Source of the DNA: Bosea sp. (in: a-proteobacteria)
Lineage (GTDB): Bacteria > Pseudomonadota > Alphaproteobacteria > Rhizobiales > Beijerinckiaceae
DNA length: 64,000 bases
Assembly: GCF_023953965.1 (NCBI RefSeq)
Contig: NZ_JAMLIX010000002.1
Location: 186,001-250,000, forward strand
Direction of reading: 5' to 3'
Shown: positions 1 through 8,253 of the stretch, piece after piece
Position numbering within the stretch: position 1 is the stretch's first letter
Layout of the letters: each line of letters starts with the position of its first letter
Made by a program: the position numbers and the translations under genes
Notes under the pieces: model-generated
The model's input: the letters and a program-made list of their open reading frames with translations, nothing else
Databases searched by the model: none
What the model was told of the DNA's origin: nothing

Positions 1-418
1 CGCCGCGGCCGTTGACCAGCCGCACACCGATCAGGGAATCGCGCGCCGCGCCGGCATTGATCCGGCGCGGGCCGGAGATGTTGCAGGCGGCGACGGCGCC
101 GATCGTCGGCTCGCCCTCGCTGCCGTAGAGGGCACGGTGGTCCATCGGCTCGAAGGGCAGGATCTGGCCGTGCGCGGCGAGCGTCTCCTGCACCAGCGCG
201 AGCGGCGTGCCGGCCCGCGCGGCGATCACCATCTCGGCCGGCTCGTAGAGCGTGATGCCGGTGAGGCCGGCGCTGGATAGCGTGCTCGCGGCCTGCACCG
301 GGCGGCCGAGGCCGGCGCGCGTGCCGCCGCCGCACAGCGCCAGCGGCGTGGCGCTGTCGACGACCGACTTCACGACGGCGCAGGCCTGCGCCTCGGTGGT
401 GGGGGTGTGGACGATCAC
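1..418 (-). CDS. glcE: Glycolate oxidase FAD-binding subunit GlcE, partial
   Basis: About 139 N-terminal codons are present and the gene runs off the left edge. It starts with GTG inside the end of glcD (GTGA, 4-base overlap), so the two are translationally coupled. The visible part reads as the N-terminal half of a PCMH-type FAD domain: a glycine-rich GGGTRAGLGRP segment near residues 30-40, then a GSEGEPTIGAVAACNISGP-like stretch, typical of GlcE. GlcE is the second flavin subunit of the GlcDEF complex that oxidises glycolate to glyoxylate at the membrane. The identity follows from both the sequence and the partner gene; glcF would be expected outside the window. Confidence 0.88.
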   Translation of the reverse strand, partial: MIVHTPTTEAQACAVVKSVVDSATPLALCGGGTRAGLGRPVQAASTLSSAGLTGITLYEPAEMVIAARAGTPLALVQETLAAHGQILPFEPMDHRALYGSEGEPTIGAVAACNISGPRRINAGAARDSLIGVRLVNGRG

Positions 419-1851
419 GCGACCACCCTGCCTTCCAGCGGGAACACCTTGGCCGGGTTGAGCAGCCAGGCGGGATCGAACACCGCCCTGACCCGCATCT
501 GCTGGGCGAGGTCCTCCGGGTTGAACTGGACGTTCATCAGGTCGCGCTTCTCGATGCCGACGCCGTGCTCGCCGGTCAGGCAGCCGCCGACCTCGACGCA
601 GAGCTTGAGGATGTCCATTCCGGCATCCTCCGCCTTCTGCGCCTCGACCGGGTCGTTGCAGTTGTAGAGGACAAGCGGGTGCAGGTTGCCGTCGCCGGCG
701 TGGAAGACGTTGGCGACGCGAAGCCCGTAGCTCTTCACGATCTCGTCCATGCGCCTGAGCACATGCGGCAGTTGCCCCGTGGGGATGGTGCCGTCCATGC
801 AGATGTAGTCGGCGACGCGGCCGGTGGCGCCGAAGGCGGATTTGCGGCCCTTCCAGATCGCCGCCGCCTCCATCGCCGAGCGTGATTCCTTCACCGTGGT
901 GACGCCGTGCTCGCGGGCGATGGCGACGATGCGGGCGAGCCCGGCATCCATCTCCTCGTCCGAGCCCTCGACCTCGATGATCAGGAGCGCGCCGCAATCC
1001 ATCGGATAGCCGGCCTTGGCGAAAGCCTCGCAGATGTCGATCGCCTGCTTGTCCATGAACTCCATCGCGACCGGGATGATGCCGGCGCCGATGATCGCCG
1101 CCACCGCCGCGCCGGCCTGCTCGCTGGTCGGGAAGCCGAACATCACCGGCCGCGCGCCCTCCGCCGCGCGCAGAATGCGCACGCTCGCCTCCGTGACGAT
1201 GCCGAGCTGGCCCTCCGAGCCGATGATCAGCCCGAGCAGGTCGTAGCCGGCGGAATCGAGATGGGAGCCGCCGATCTCGACGATCTCGCCCTCGAGCGTC
1301 ACCAGGGTCACGCCCAGCACGTTGTTGGTGGTGACGCCGTATTTCAGGCAGTGCGGCCCGCCGGAGTTCATGCCGATATTGCCGCCGATCGAGCAGGCGA
1401 GCTGCGAGGACGGGTCGGGCGCGTAGAAGAAGCCCTCGGCCGAGACCGCCCCCGTCACCGCCAGATTGGTGACGCCGGCCTCGACCCGGGCGACGCGGTT
1501 CGCGTAGTCGATCGAAAGGATGCGGCTCATCTTGGAGACGCCGACGACCACCGCGTCCTCCTGCGGGATCGCCCCGCCGGAGAGCGAGGTGCCCGAGCCG
1601 CGCGGCACCACCGGCACGCCCTCCTGCCGGCAATAGCGCAGGACGGCCGCGACCTCCTGCGTCGTCGAGGGCAGCACCACCGCCAGCGGCATGCGGCGAT
1701 AGGCGCTGAGCGCATCGGTCTCGTAGGGGCGGCGCTCGTCCTCGCCGGTGATCAGCGCGTTCGGCGCGACGAGCTGCGAAAGGCCGGCGATGATCGCCTC
1801 GCGGCGGGCGAGGACGCCGGCATCCGGCATCGGAAAAGCGATCGCGCCCAT
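415..1851 (-). CDS. glcD: Glycolate oxidase subunit GlcD (FAD-linked oxidase)
   Basis: 478 residues, close to the family's usual length. The N-terminal FAD-binding PCMH domain shows PVVPRGSGTSLSGGA and a long glycine-rich region; the C-terminal FAD-oxidase domain ends in GCLTGEHGVGIEKRDLM, typical of GlcD and D-lactate dehydrogenase relatives. It would oxidise glycolate (possibly D-lactate) with GlcE and GlcF. The ATG at 1851 is chosen because GGGAG lies just upstream and translation further upstream loses family character. The order glcD-glcE with a 4-base overlap supports GlcD over other FAD-linked oxidases. A LysR gene diverges 143 bp away. Confidence 0.92.
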   Translation of the reverse strand: MGAIAFPMPDAGVLARREAIIAGLSQLVAPNALITGEDERRPYETDALSAYRRMPLAVVLPSTTQEVAAVLRYCRQEGVPVVPRGSGTSLSGGAIPQEDAVVVGVSKMSRILSIDYANRVARVEAGVTNLAVTGAVSAEGFFYAPDPSSQLACSIGGNIGMNSGGPHCLKYGVTTNNVLGVTLVTLEGEIVEIGGSHLDSAGYDLLGLIIGSEGQLGIVTEASVRILRAAEGARPVMFGFPTSEQAGAAVAAIIGAGIIPVAMEFMDKQAIDICEAFAKAGYPMDCGALLIIEVEGSDEEMDAGLARIVAIAREHGVTTVKESRSAMEAAAIWKGRKSAFGATGRVADYICMDGTIPTGQLPHVLRRMDEIVKSYGLRVANVFHAGDGNLHPLVLYNCNDPVEAQKAEDAGMDILKLCVEVGGCLTGEHGVGIEKRDLMNVQFNPEDLAQQMRVRAVFDPAWLLNPAKVFPLEGRVVA

Positions 1852-1966
1852 CTTTTCTCTCCCGCTTTTTCGTAAGGCGCAAGGCGCCGCTGAAACCCGC
1901 CATCTCCGCGCGGCGGAGTTTAGAACAATTAAATGCCCCTTGCAGCGCGACCAAAGCCAGACATTA

Positions 1967-1981
1967 TTTCCGGATTGGAAA
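1967..1981. promoter_or_regulatory. Possible LysR-type operator between glcD and lysR
   Basis: A small inverted repeat, TTTCC-GGATT-GGAAA, lies 13 bp upstream of the LysR start and about 115 bp upstream of glcD. LysR proteins often bind interrupted dyads in the shared region of a divergent pair and repress themselves. The dyad and position are seen; its use as an operator is inferred and it does not fit T-N11-A exactly. Confidence 0.3.
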
Positions 1982-1994
1982 AGGTGGCGCATCG

Positions 1995-2900
1995 ATGGAC
2001 CGGTTCGGCGATCTAGACGTCTTCGCGCATGTGGTCACGACCCGGAGCATGTCGGCGGCCGGGCGGCAGCTCAACCTGTCGCCGGCCGTGATCTCCAAGC
2101 GCATCCGCCGGCTGGAGGAGCGGCTCGGCGTGCGCCTGCTCCAGCGCACGACGCGCCAGCTCGCCCTCACCGAGGCCGGGCACGGCTTCTACGAGCGCGT
2201 CGTCTCGATCCTGGCCTCGATCGAGGAGGCGGAAGCCTGGGTCGCGAGCGGCGCCGGCCAGGTGCGCGGGACGCTCAGGGTCTCGGCGCCGACCTCGTTC
2301 GGGCGCATGCACATCGCGCCGCATCTCAAGCGCTTCCTCGACGCCAACCCGCTGGTGACGGTCGATCTCGTGCTCGGCGATGCCTTCGTCGACGTCGTCG
2401 GCGAGGGTTTCGACCTGGCGATCCGGATTGCCGATCTCCAGGATTCGAGCCTTGTCGCCAAGCGGCTGGCGCCCAACCACCGGGTGCTCTGCGCGACGCC
2501 GGGGTACCTCGCCGAGCACGGCACGCCGGCCGATATCGCCGCCCTCGCCGGCCACCGGCTGATCGCCCACAATGCCGACCACTGGCGGCTCGACGGGCCG
2601 GAGGGGCCGGTCCCGGTCAGGGTCAACGGTCCCTTGCGCACCAATTCGAGCGAGGTCGTGCGCGAGGCGCTGCTGGCTGGCCTGGGCATCGCGCTGCGCT
2701 CGACCTGGGATGTCGGGCCGGAGCTGAAATCGGGCGCGCTGCGGCGGGTCCTGCCGGCCTATGCGGTCGGCTCGCGCGTCGCGGTCTACGCGGTCTATCC
2801 GAGCCGCCGGCATCTCGAGCAGAAGGTGCGCGCCTTCGTCGACTATCTCGGCGAGCTCTACGGCGCCACGCCCTATTGGGATGCGGGGCTTGCCCTGTGA
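1995..2900 (+). CDS. LysR-family transcriptional regulator
   Basis: 301 residues, normal LysR length. Residues 1-60 form the winged helix-turn-helix (SMSAAGRQLNLSPAVISKRI followed by RRLEERLGVRLLQRTTRQ); residues about 90-295 are the periplasmic-binding-protein-like effector domain. The pattern (RTTRQLALTEAG, then a CATPGYLAEHGTP segment) matches the broad group that includes CrgA-like and dmlR-like regulators. It diverges from glcD-glcE, so control of glycolate oxidation is the natural guess, but no ligand can be read from the sequence. ATG at 1995 gives the expected N-terminus (MDRFGDLDVFAHVV). Confidence 0.9.
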   Translation: MDRFGDLDVFAHVVTTRSMSAAGRQLNLSPAVISKRIRRLEERLGVRLLQRTTRQLALTEAGHGFYERVVSILASIEEAEAWVASGAGQVRGTLRVSAPTSFGRMHIAPHLKRFLDANPLVTVDLVLGDAFVDVVGEGFDLAIRIADLQDSSLVAKRLAPNHRVLCATPGYLAEHGTPADIAALAGHRLIAHNADHWRLDGPEGPVPVRVNGPLRTNSSEVVREALLAGLGIALRSTWDVGPELKSGALRRVLPAYAVGSRVAVYAVYPSRRHLEQKVRAFVDYLGELYGATPYWDAGLAL

Positions 2901-2972
2901 GCCCGCGGCGGCCTGCGGATTCCCGTTCACCCAATTCCCGCAAAACTCTCGAAAATCCACCGCATCGCTGCT

Positions 2973-3033
2973 AGATCATCGCGCGTCCTACCGGACGCGA
3001 TAACGATGATCCATCCTATTGTTGGAGCATCGG
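2973..3033 (+). repeat. Palindromic intergenic repeat, copy A (left half)
   Basis: This 61-bp stretch matches 56194-56254 at about 57 of 61 positions by eye. It contains nested inverted arms (GATCATCG/CGATGATC around GCGTCC/GGACGC) followed by a spacer ending in AGCATCGG. The right palindrome present in copy B is missing here. The copy sits directly before hisZ and includes the ATG at 3006, which makes that ATG suspect as a start. Confidence 0.75.
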
Positions 3034-3056
3034 CCGAAAACAGGACAGGACGAGCC

Positions 3057-4169
3057 GTGCCCGCAAGCCGCGCCAGCATCGAGACCGTGATCGCGCTCTT
3101 CGCGAGCGAGGGCTATGCCCATGCCGAACCGGCGATCCTCCAGCCGGCGGACGTCTTCCTCGATCTCTCGGGCGAGGATATCCGCCGCCGCATCTTCATG
3201 ACGCAGGACGCCGACGGCCGCGACTGGTGCCTGCGCCCCGAATACACCATCCCCGTCGCGCTCGATCACATCGCCTCGGGCCGGACGGAGCCGGCGGCCT
3301 ATGCCTATGCCGGCCCGGTCTTCCGCATGCGCGCGGGCGAGCCCGGCGAGTTCCAGCAGGCGGGCATCGAATCCTTCGGCCGCGACGATCGCGCCGCCGC
3401 CGATGCCGAGATCATGGCGCTCACCATCGAGGCGACGGCGGCGCTGGGGCTTGACGCGCCGCGCATCGTCATGGGCGATGTCGCGCTGCTCGGCGCGCTG
3501 CTCGACGGGCTTTGCGTGCCGCAAGGGGCGCGGCGCCGGCTGGTGCGCGCCGTGGTGCAGGGCAGGGGCGCGGACGCCGTCGCCGCGCTCGATCCGCCGG
3601 CCGCGGAGGGTGAGCCCGCCCATGCCGGCCTGCTCAAGGCGCTCGAGGGGCAGGATCCCAAGGCCGCCCGCGCCTTCGTCGAGGACGTGCTCTCCATCGC
3701 CGGCATCTCGACCGTCGGCGGGCGCTCCGCCGCCGATATCGCCGAGCGCTTCCTGGCGCGCGCCGCCGAGCGGGAGAACCCGGTCAATGGCGACGTCAAG
3801 GCGCTGCTCAAGCGGGTGCTCGCCGTCTCCGGCGATCCCGATACGGCGTCGGCGGCGCTGCGCGCGCTCGCTGGGGAGGCGGCGCTCGATCTTGGCCGCG
3901 AGCTCGACGCCTTCGACGAGCGCACCGGCTTCCTCGCCGCGCGCGGCGTCGATATCGGCGCTATCCGCTTCTCGGCCGGCTTCGCCCGCAATCTCGACTA
4001 CTATACCGGCTTCATCTTCGAGCTGCACGACACCGCCCGCGGCGACGGCAAGCCGGTCGCCGGCGGTGGCCGCTATGACAACCTTCTCGGCCGGCTTGGC
4101 GCACGCGGGCCGCTTGCGGCCGTCGGCGCCTCGCTCTGGCTCGACCGCCTGACGGGAGACGCCGCATGA
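3057..4169 (+). CDS. hisZ: ATP phosphoribosyltransferase regulatory subunit HisZ
   Basis: A class II histidyl-tRNA-synthetase-like protein of about 370 residues without a tRNA-binding C-terminal domain. Visible synthetase-type motifs include RPEYTIPVA (motif 2 region), AGPVFRMR and, near the end, YYTGFIFELHD plus GGGRYDNLLGRLG. HisZ activates and regulates HisG in the first step of histidine synthesis. It overlaps hisG by 4 bases. The frame is open from an ATG at 3006, but that codon lies in a dispersed repeat, so the GTG at 3057 (MPASRASIETVIALF) is preferred; the start is uncertain. Confidence 0.88.
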   Translation: MPASRASIETVIALFASEGYAHAEPAILQPADVFLDLSGEDIRRRIFMTQDADGRDWCLRPEYTIPVALDHIASGRTEPAAYAYAGPVFRMRAGEPGEFQQAGIESFGRDDRAAADAEIMALTIEATAALGLDAPRIVMGDVALLGALLDGLCVPQGARRRLVRAVVQGRGADAVAALDPPAAEGEPAHAGLLKALEGQDPKAARAFVEDVLSIAGISTVGGRSAADIAERFLARAAERENPVNGDVKALLKRVLAVSGDPDTASAALRALAGEAALDLGRELDAFDERTGFLAARGVDIGAIRFSAGFARNLDYYTGFIFELHDTARGDGKPVAGGGRYDNLLGRLGARGPLAAVGASLWLDRLTGDAA

Positions 4170-5152
4170 GCCGGCCGCAAGCCGACGACGCCCCGCTCGT
4201 CCTCGCCGTGCCCTCCAAGGGGCGGTTGCAGGAGAACGCCACCGCCTTCTTCGGCCGCGCCGGGCTGAAATTCGTCAAGTCGCGCGGCGAGCGCGACTAT
4301 CGCGGCGCCATCGCCGGCGTCGAGGGGGCGGAGGTCGCCTTCCTCTCGGCCTCCGAGATCGTGGCGCAGCTCGCTTCCGGCGCCGCCCATATCGGCATCA
4401 CCGGCGAGGACCTCGTGCGCGAGCAGCTCTCCGACGCCGATGCGGCGGTGGAGATGCTCACCCCCCTCGGCTTCGGCCATGCCAATGTCGTCGTCGCCGT
4501 GCCGCAAGCCTGGATCGACGTGCGAACCATGGCCGATCTCGACGACGTCGCCTCGGCGATGCGGGCACGCCACGGCCGGAAGCTGCGCGTCGCGACGAAA
4601 TACGTGAACCTGACCCGCCGCTTCTTCGCCGCCCACGGCCTCGCCGATTACCGCATCGTCGAAAGCCTCGGCGCGACCGAGGGCGCGCCCGCCGCCGGAA
4701 CGGCCGAGATCGTGGTCGACATCACCACGACCGGCGCGACGCTTGCCGCCAATGCGCTGAAAGTGCTCGACGACGGGGTGATGCTGGCCTCGGAAGCCAA
4801 TCTCGTCGCCGCGATGCGGGCGCCCTGGGGCGAGCGGGCGCGGGCGGCGGCGCGAACGATCCTGTCGCGCATCGCCGCCGAGGAGGAGGGGCGTACGCTG
4901 CGCGAGGTCCGCGCCCGGCTCGATCTGACGGCCGAGGCGCTCGCCGGGCTGAAGGAGCGTTTCGGCGCGCGCCTGCCCTTCGGGCCGCCCGCCACTGGTG
5001 CGCCGCTGACGCTGCATTGCCCGGACAAGGTGGTCTTCGCGCTGGTCGAACATCTCGACGGGCTCGGTGCCGACGATGTCACCGTCAGCGCCCCGGCCTA
5101 TGTCTTCCGCCGCGCGAACCCGCTGCTGGAGCGGCTGAACGCACGGATCTGA
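4166..5152 (+). CDS. hisG: ATP phosphoribosyltransferase HisG, long form
   Basis: 328 residues. The catalytic part (about 1-225) carries LAVPSKGRLQENA at the N-terminus and the PRPP-binding EIVVDITTTGATLAAN near residue 180. It condenses ATP and PRPP to phosphoribosyl-ATP, the first step of histidine synthesis. About 100 extra C-terminal residues follow, ending in a small fold-like segment (VFALVEHLDGLGADDVTVSA) that recalls the regulatory domain of long-form HisG. Long HisG beside HisZ is unusual in general, though I recall long HisG in Bradyrhizobium. The ATG overlaps the hisZ stop (ATGA). Confidence 0.93.
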   Translation: MSRPQADDAPLVLAVPSKGRLQENATAFFGRAGLKFVKSRGERDYRGAIAGVEGAEVAFLSASEIVAQLASGAAHIGITGEDLVREQLSDADAAVEMLTPLGFGHANVVVAVPQAWIDVRTMADLDDVASAMRARHGRKLRVATKYVNLTRRFFAAHGLADYRIVESLGATEGAPAAGTAEIVVDITTTGATLAANALKVLDDGVMLASEANLVAAMRAPWGERARAAARTILSRIAAEEEGRTLREVRARLDLTAEALAGLKERFGARLPFGPPATGAPLTLHCPDKVVFALVEHLDGLGADDVTVSAPAYVFRRANPLLERLNARI

Positions 5153-5220
5153 CCATGCGGCAGCTTCGGAACGGCGGGATCGCCCACGCTTCGGCCTTGA
5201 TCCCGAACCAATTGGACCCG

Positions 5221-5280
5221 ATTGTCGACGCATCGGATTTTTCCGAAAAGTGGATACCACTTTCCGATCCGATGCTTTAG
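5221..5280 (+). repeat. Palindromic intergenic repeat, copy C
   Basis: The sequence from GCATCGGATTTTTCCGAAAA to CCGATCCGATGC forms an imperfect long hairpin and belongs to the same family as copies at 21949-21991 and 56242-56297. It lies just after hisG and may act as a transcription stop for the his pair; the repeat is seen, the terminator role is inferred. Confidence 0.7.
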
Positions 5281-5340
5281 GCGTTAACCGATTTGGCGGC
5301 AGGTCGCACTGCCGCACGCGTGAATGCGGGTAAGACGATC

Positions 5341-5826
5341 ATGATCCGACGCCTTGGCCTTGCGGCCGTTCTTGCGGCCCTGACCGCACCGATGCTGATG
5401 CCGGGCGAGGCTGCGGCGCAGCGCCGCCAGCAGACGCCGTCGCGCGAGGAGCTCGGCGGCGGAACGCGGCCGATCCCGATGCCGCAGCAGGAGAAGCAGT
5501 TTCCGTTCGGCGCGAGCTGGAGCCTCATGACGTTGAACGGCAAGCCGGTCCAGGACCGGCGCGCCACCCTGATCGTCGACCAGAACCTGCGCGGCACCGG
5601 CTTCGGCGGCTGCAACACCTTCTCGGCCTCCGCCTATCCGCTGCGCGAGCAGAGCTTCGCGGTCGGGCCCATCGCCCTTACCAAGCGTGCCTGCGACAAG
5701 GGCGCCCTCGATTTCGAGCGCGCCTTCCTGATGGCGCTGCGCGCCACCCAGAAATGGGACCTCGTCAACGGCCGCCTCGTGCTGAAGGGCGGGGCCGGCG
5801 AATTGACCCTCAGCCGCTCGCTCTGA
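5341..5826 (+). CDS. Secreted META/HslJ-domain protein
   Basis: 161 residues. Residues 1-26 look like a signal peptide (MIRRLGLAAVLAALTAPMLM, then an AAA-type cleavage area). Residues about 60-158 match the META/DUF306 fold: W-L-N-G-K pattern, RGTGFGGCNTFSASAYPL, then KRACDKGALDFERAFLMAL. The family includes HslJ, an outer-membrane-associated protein tied to novobiocin resistance in E. coli, but its biochemical role is unknown. The internal ATG at 5341 is chosen because it begins the signal peptide. A hairpin followed by TTTT comes right after the stop. Confidence 0.8.
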   Translation: MIRRLGLAAVLAALTAPMLMPGEAAAQRRQQTPSREELGGGTRPIPMPQQEKQFPFGASWSLMTLNGKPVQDRRATLIVDQNLRGTGFGGCNTFSASAYPLREQSFAVGPIALTKRACDKGALDFERAFLMALRATQKWDLVNGRLVLKGGAGELTLSRSL

Positions 5827-5845
5827 TCGGCTCCTCTTCGTTCCG

Positions 5846-5875
5846 CGCCGGTCGCCTCAGGCGGCCGGCGTTTTC
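5846..5875 (+). terminator. Rho-independent terminator after the META gene
   Basis: Arms of 11 bp at 5846-5856 and 5860-5870, with one wobble-type mismatch, enclose a TCA loop, followed by TTTT. It suits plus-strand transcripts. The TCA loop is the stop codon of the convergent ABC transporter, so the last codons of that gene double as terminator stem. Confidence 0.6.
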
Positions 5876-7950
5876 ACGACGGGCGTCGGCGTGAAGGTGC
5901 CGTCCGCATTCGGCTCCATCACGACGATGGCCTCGTGCATGGCGCGCAGCGTCGTGCGGTGGCCGATCGAGACGATGCGCGTCTGCGGCAACTCGCGCTC
6001 GATCGTCGCGTAGATCTCGTCCTCGAGCTTCTCGTCGAGCGAGGCGGTCGCCTCGTCGAGGAAGAGCCAGTCCGGCCGGTTCAGAAGCGCGCGCGCCACG
6101 GCCAGCCGCTGCTGCTCGCCGCCCGAGAGCCGCTGGCCCCACAGATCGATCTCGTCGAGCCGATCCGCGAGATGGCCGAGCTTGACCTTTTCCATGGCGG
6201 TGCGGATCGCGGCGTCGTCATAGGCGTCTTCCGCGGCCGGATAGGCGAGCGCTGCCCTGAGCGAGCCTTGCGGCAGATAGGGGCGCTGCGGCAGCAGCAT
6301 GATTTCGGCTTCCGCCGGGATGCCGACCTTGCCGTCGCCGAAGGGCCAGATGCCGGCGATGGCGCGAAACAGCGTCGACTTGCCGGAGCCGGAGGGGCCG
6401 ATCAGCAGCGTCGAGCGGGCTTGGCCCAGATCGAGCGCGCCGAGCCTGACGATCGGCTTGCCGTTGGGCAGGGCGAGCGTGGCGTCGCGGATGTGCAGGC
6501 TCTCGTCGCGCGAGGTCTCGCGGCCGAGCGCCTCCTCGCTGATCGCGCCGTGCTGCGCCTCCGCGACGGCCTTCTCGAAGGAGGTCAGGCGGTTGATCGA
6601 GGCGAGATACTGGGCGATCGAGGAGTAGCTGTTGATGATGAAGGAGAGCGCCGTCTGCACCCGGTCGAAGGCGCCGGCGACCTGCATCATGATGCCGAGC
6701 GTGATCGTGCCGGCGAAATAATACGGCGCCAGAATGATGTAGGGCAGCACGACGCTGAGCTGGTTGTAGGACAGGGTGAAGCTGGTCAGCTTCAGCCGGC
6801 GCCAGACCAGCCGGTAGAAGTTCTCGACGATGTCGCGGAAGCGCTGGGCGAGATGGGCGCGCTCGGTCGGCTCGCCGACCATCAGCGCGATCTGCTCGGA
6901 ATATTCGCGCAGTCGGGCCAGGGCGAAGCGGAAATCCGCCTCCCGCTTCTCCTGCTCGAATTCGAGGCGGATCAGGGGGCGGCCGATGACATGGGTGAGC
7001 CACGTCGCCGCCACCGCATAGAAGAACGCCACCCAGAAGATATAGCCCGGAATCGCGATGGAGGTGCCGGGCAGCGTGAAGCTGACCTGGATGTTCCAGA
7101 GGATGATCGAGAACGAGACCAGCGTGGAGACCTGCGAGAGCAGGGGCAGCGCGAAGCCGTAGGTCTGGTTGACGAAGGAGCGGGTGTCCTCGGCGATGCG
7201 CTGGTCGGGGTTGTCGACGCTGCCGGCGAGCGCGATCCGGTAATGCGTGGCATGGTCGAGCCAGCGCCGCGTGTACTCGTTCGCCATGTACTGCCGCCAG
7301 CGGATCAGGATGGTGTAGTTGGCGAACAGCTCGATCAGGTTCGAGATCACCCAGAGCACGGCCCAGACGCAGAACACGTAGAAGAGCTGGTACCAGAACG
7401 CCGCCGCATCCTTGTTCTGCAGCGCGTCGTACATGTCGCGGTTGAAGAAGGAGAGGCGCAGCGTGATGCCGACCTGCACCTGGTTGAGCACGATCAGGAA
7501 GACGAAGAGCGCAACCGCGAGCGTGCCCAGCCTGATCCTGAACGGGCCGATCGGCCAGAGATTGGCGGTGGTGATCTCGTCGGATTCGAAATAGGGCGAG
7601 GCGATGCGAGCGATGCGCCCGATCACCGGCACGAAGGAGATCGCGTAGATCAGGATCGCGAAGACGCCAACGGTTGTCGGCAGGCTGGTCGGCACCGGCG
7701 GGATCTGCAGGGCGGCGGGCCATTGGCCGAGCTCGGCTGTGATCGCCGCCGCGCCGAACACCAGATATTCGATGGCGAAGACGCTGGAGAAGATCCGCAG
7801 GAAGAAGGGCAGGGTCGGCGAGCGGAAGGTCACCGCCGCCAGGATGAGGCCGATGACGCCCATGCCGATGACCCCGGCCGACCCGGCCTGCTGGCCGACG
7901 ACCAGCGCGACGGCCGCCAGCACGGCGACGAGGATGCTCAACAGGCGCAT
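5857..7950 (-). CDS. SbmA/BacA-like ABC transporter with fused ATPase (YddA type)
   Basis: 697 residues. Hydrophobic helices fill about residues 1-470, including the SbmA/BacA-like transmembrane region (FFNRDMYDALQNKD, then RWLDHATHYRIAL). The ATPase follows: Walker A GPSGSGKST near 520, signature LSGGEQQRLAVARALL near 608, Walker B WLFLDEATASLDE near 630. Full-length proteins of this layout are inner-membrane ABC exporters or importers related to E. coli YddA and peroxisomal ABCD proteins; some rhizobial relatives move very long chain fatty acids or peptides. Substrate cannot be read here. The first Met of the hydrophobic segment (7950) is the preferred start, since upstream sequence is not protein-like. 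Confidence 0.85.
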   Translation of the reverse strand: MRLLSILVAVLAAVALVVGQQAGSAGVIGMGVIGLILAAVTFRSPTLPFFLRIFSSVFAIEYLVFGAAAITAELGQWPAALQIPPVPTSLPTTVGVFAILIYAISFVPVIGRIARIASPYFESDEITTANLWPIGPFRIRLGTLAVALFVFLIVLNQVQVGITLRLSFFNRDMYDALQNKDAAAFWYQLFYVFCVWAVLWVISNLIELFANYTILIRWRQYMANEYTRRWLDHATHYRIALAGSVDNPDQRIAEDTRSFVNQTYGFALPLLSQVSTLVSFSIILWNIQVSFTLPGTSIAIPGYIFWVAFFYAVAATWLTHVIGRPLIRLEFEQEKREADFRFALARLREYSEQIALMVGEPTERAHLAQRFRDIVENFYRLVWRRLKLTSFTLSYNQLSVVLPYIILAPYYFAGTITLGIMMQVAGAFDRVQTALSFIINSYSSIAQYLASINRLTSFEKAVAEAQHGAISEEALGRETSRDESLHIRDATLALPNGKPIVRLGALDLGQARSTLLIGPSGSGKSTLFRAIAGIWPFGDGKVGIPAEAEIMLLPQRPYLPQGSLRAALAYPAAEDAYDDAAIRTAMEKVKLGHLADRLDEIDLWGQRLSGGEQQRLAVARALLNRPDWLFLDEATASLDEKLEDEIYATIERELPQTRIVSIGHRTTLRAMHEAIVVMEPNADGTFTPTPVVKTPAA

Positions 7951-8141
7951 GGGCGGGAATCCTGGCGGGAGACGGTTGGGGCCACGATTCGGACCATGTC
8001 GCAGCGCCGATGGCCTTTCAATGGCGCCGCGCCCGGATGAGCAAATTGTCATCAGGCGGAGAGGCTGGCTTCAGCGAGCGTGGTCGCTGCGCGGCGGTGA
8101 GGTCGAGCTTCACGGGACCAACGGCCTACACCTCAACCCCT

Positions 8142-8228
8142 ACCCCTCTCCCTGATCTCGGGCCTGCCCGGGATCAGCACTCAAAGTGTCGAAGTCGGCA
8201 ACAGCCGACTTCGATGCAGGAGAGGGGT
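8142..8228. repeat. Nested multi-hairpin element in a 303-bp intergenic gap
   Basis: The gap 7951-8253 holds no convincing gene. Within it, outer arms ACCCCTCTCC (8142-8151) and GGAGAGGGGT (8219-8228) enclose two inner hairpins: 12-bp arms at 8152-8163 and 8166-8177 (one mismatch), and perfect 11-bp arms at 8189-8199 and 8204-8214. This is a three-way-junction-like fold of the REP/MITE sort. It may also end transcription of the binding-protein gene on the minus strand. The rest of the gap probably carries the promoter of the ABC transporter gene. Confidence 0.6.
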
Positions 8229-8253
8229 TCCCGCGCAGGCTGTCGACGCCGGA

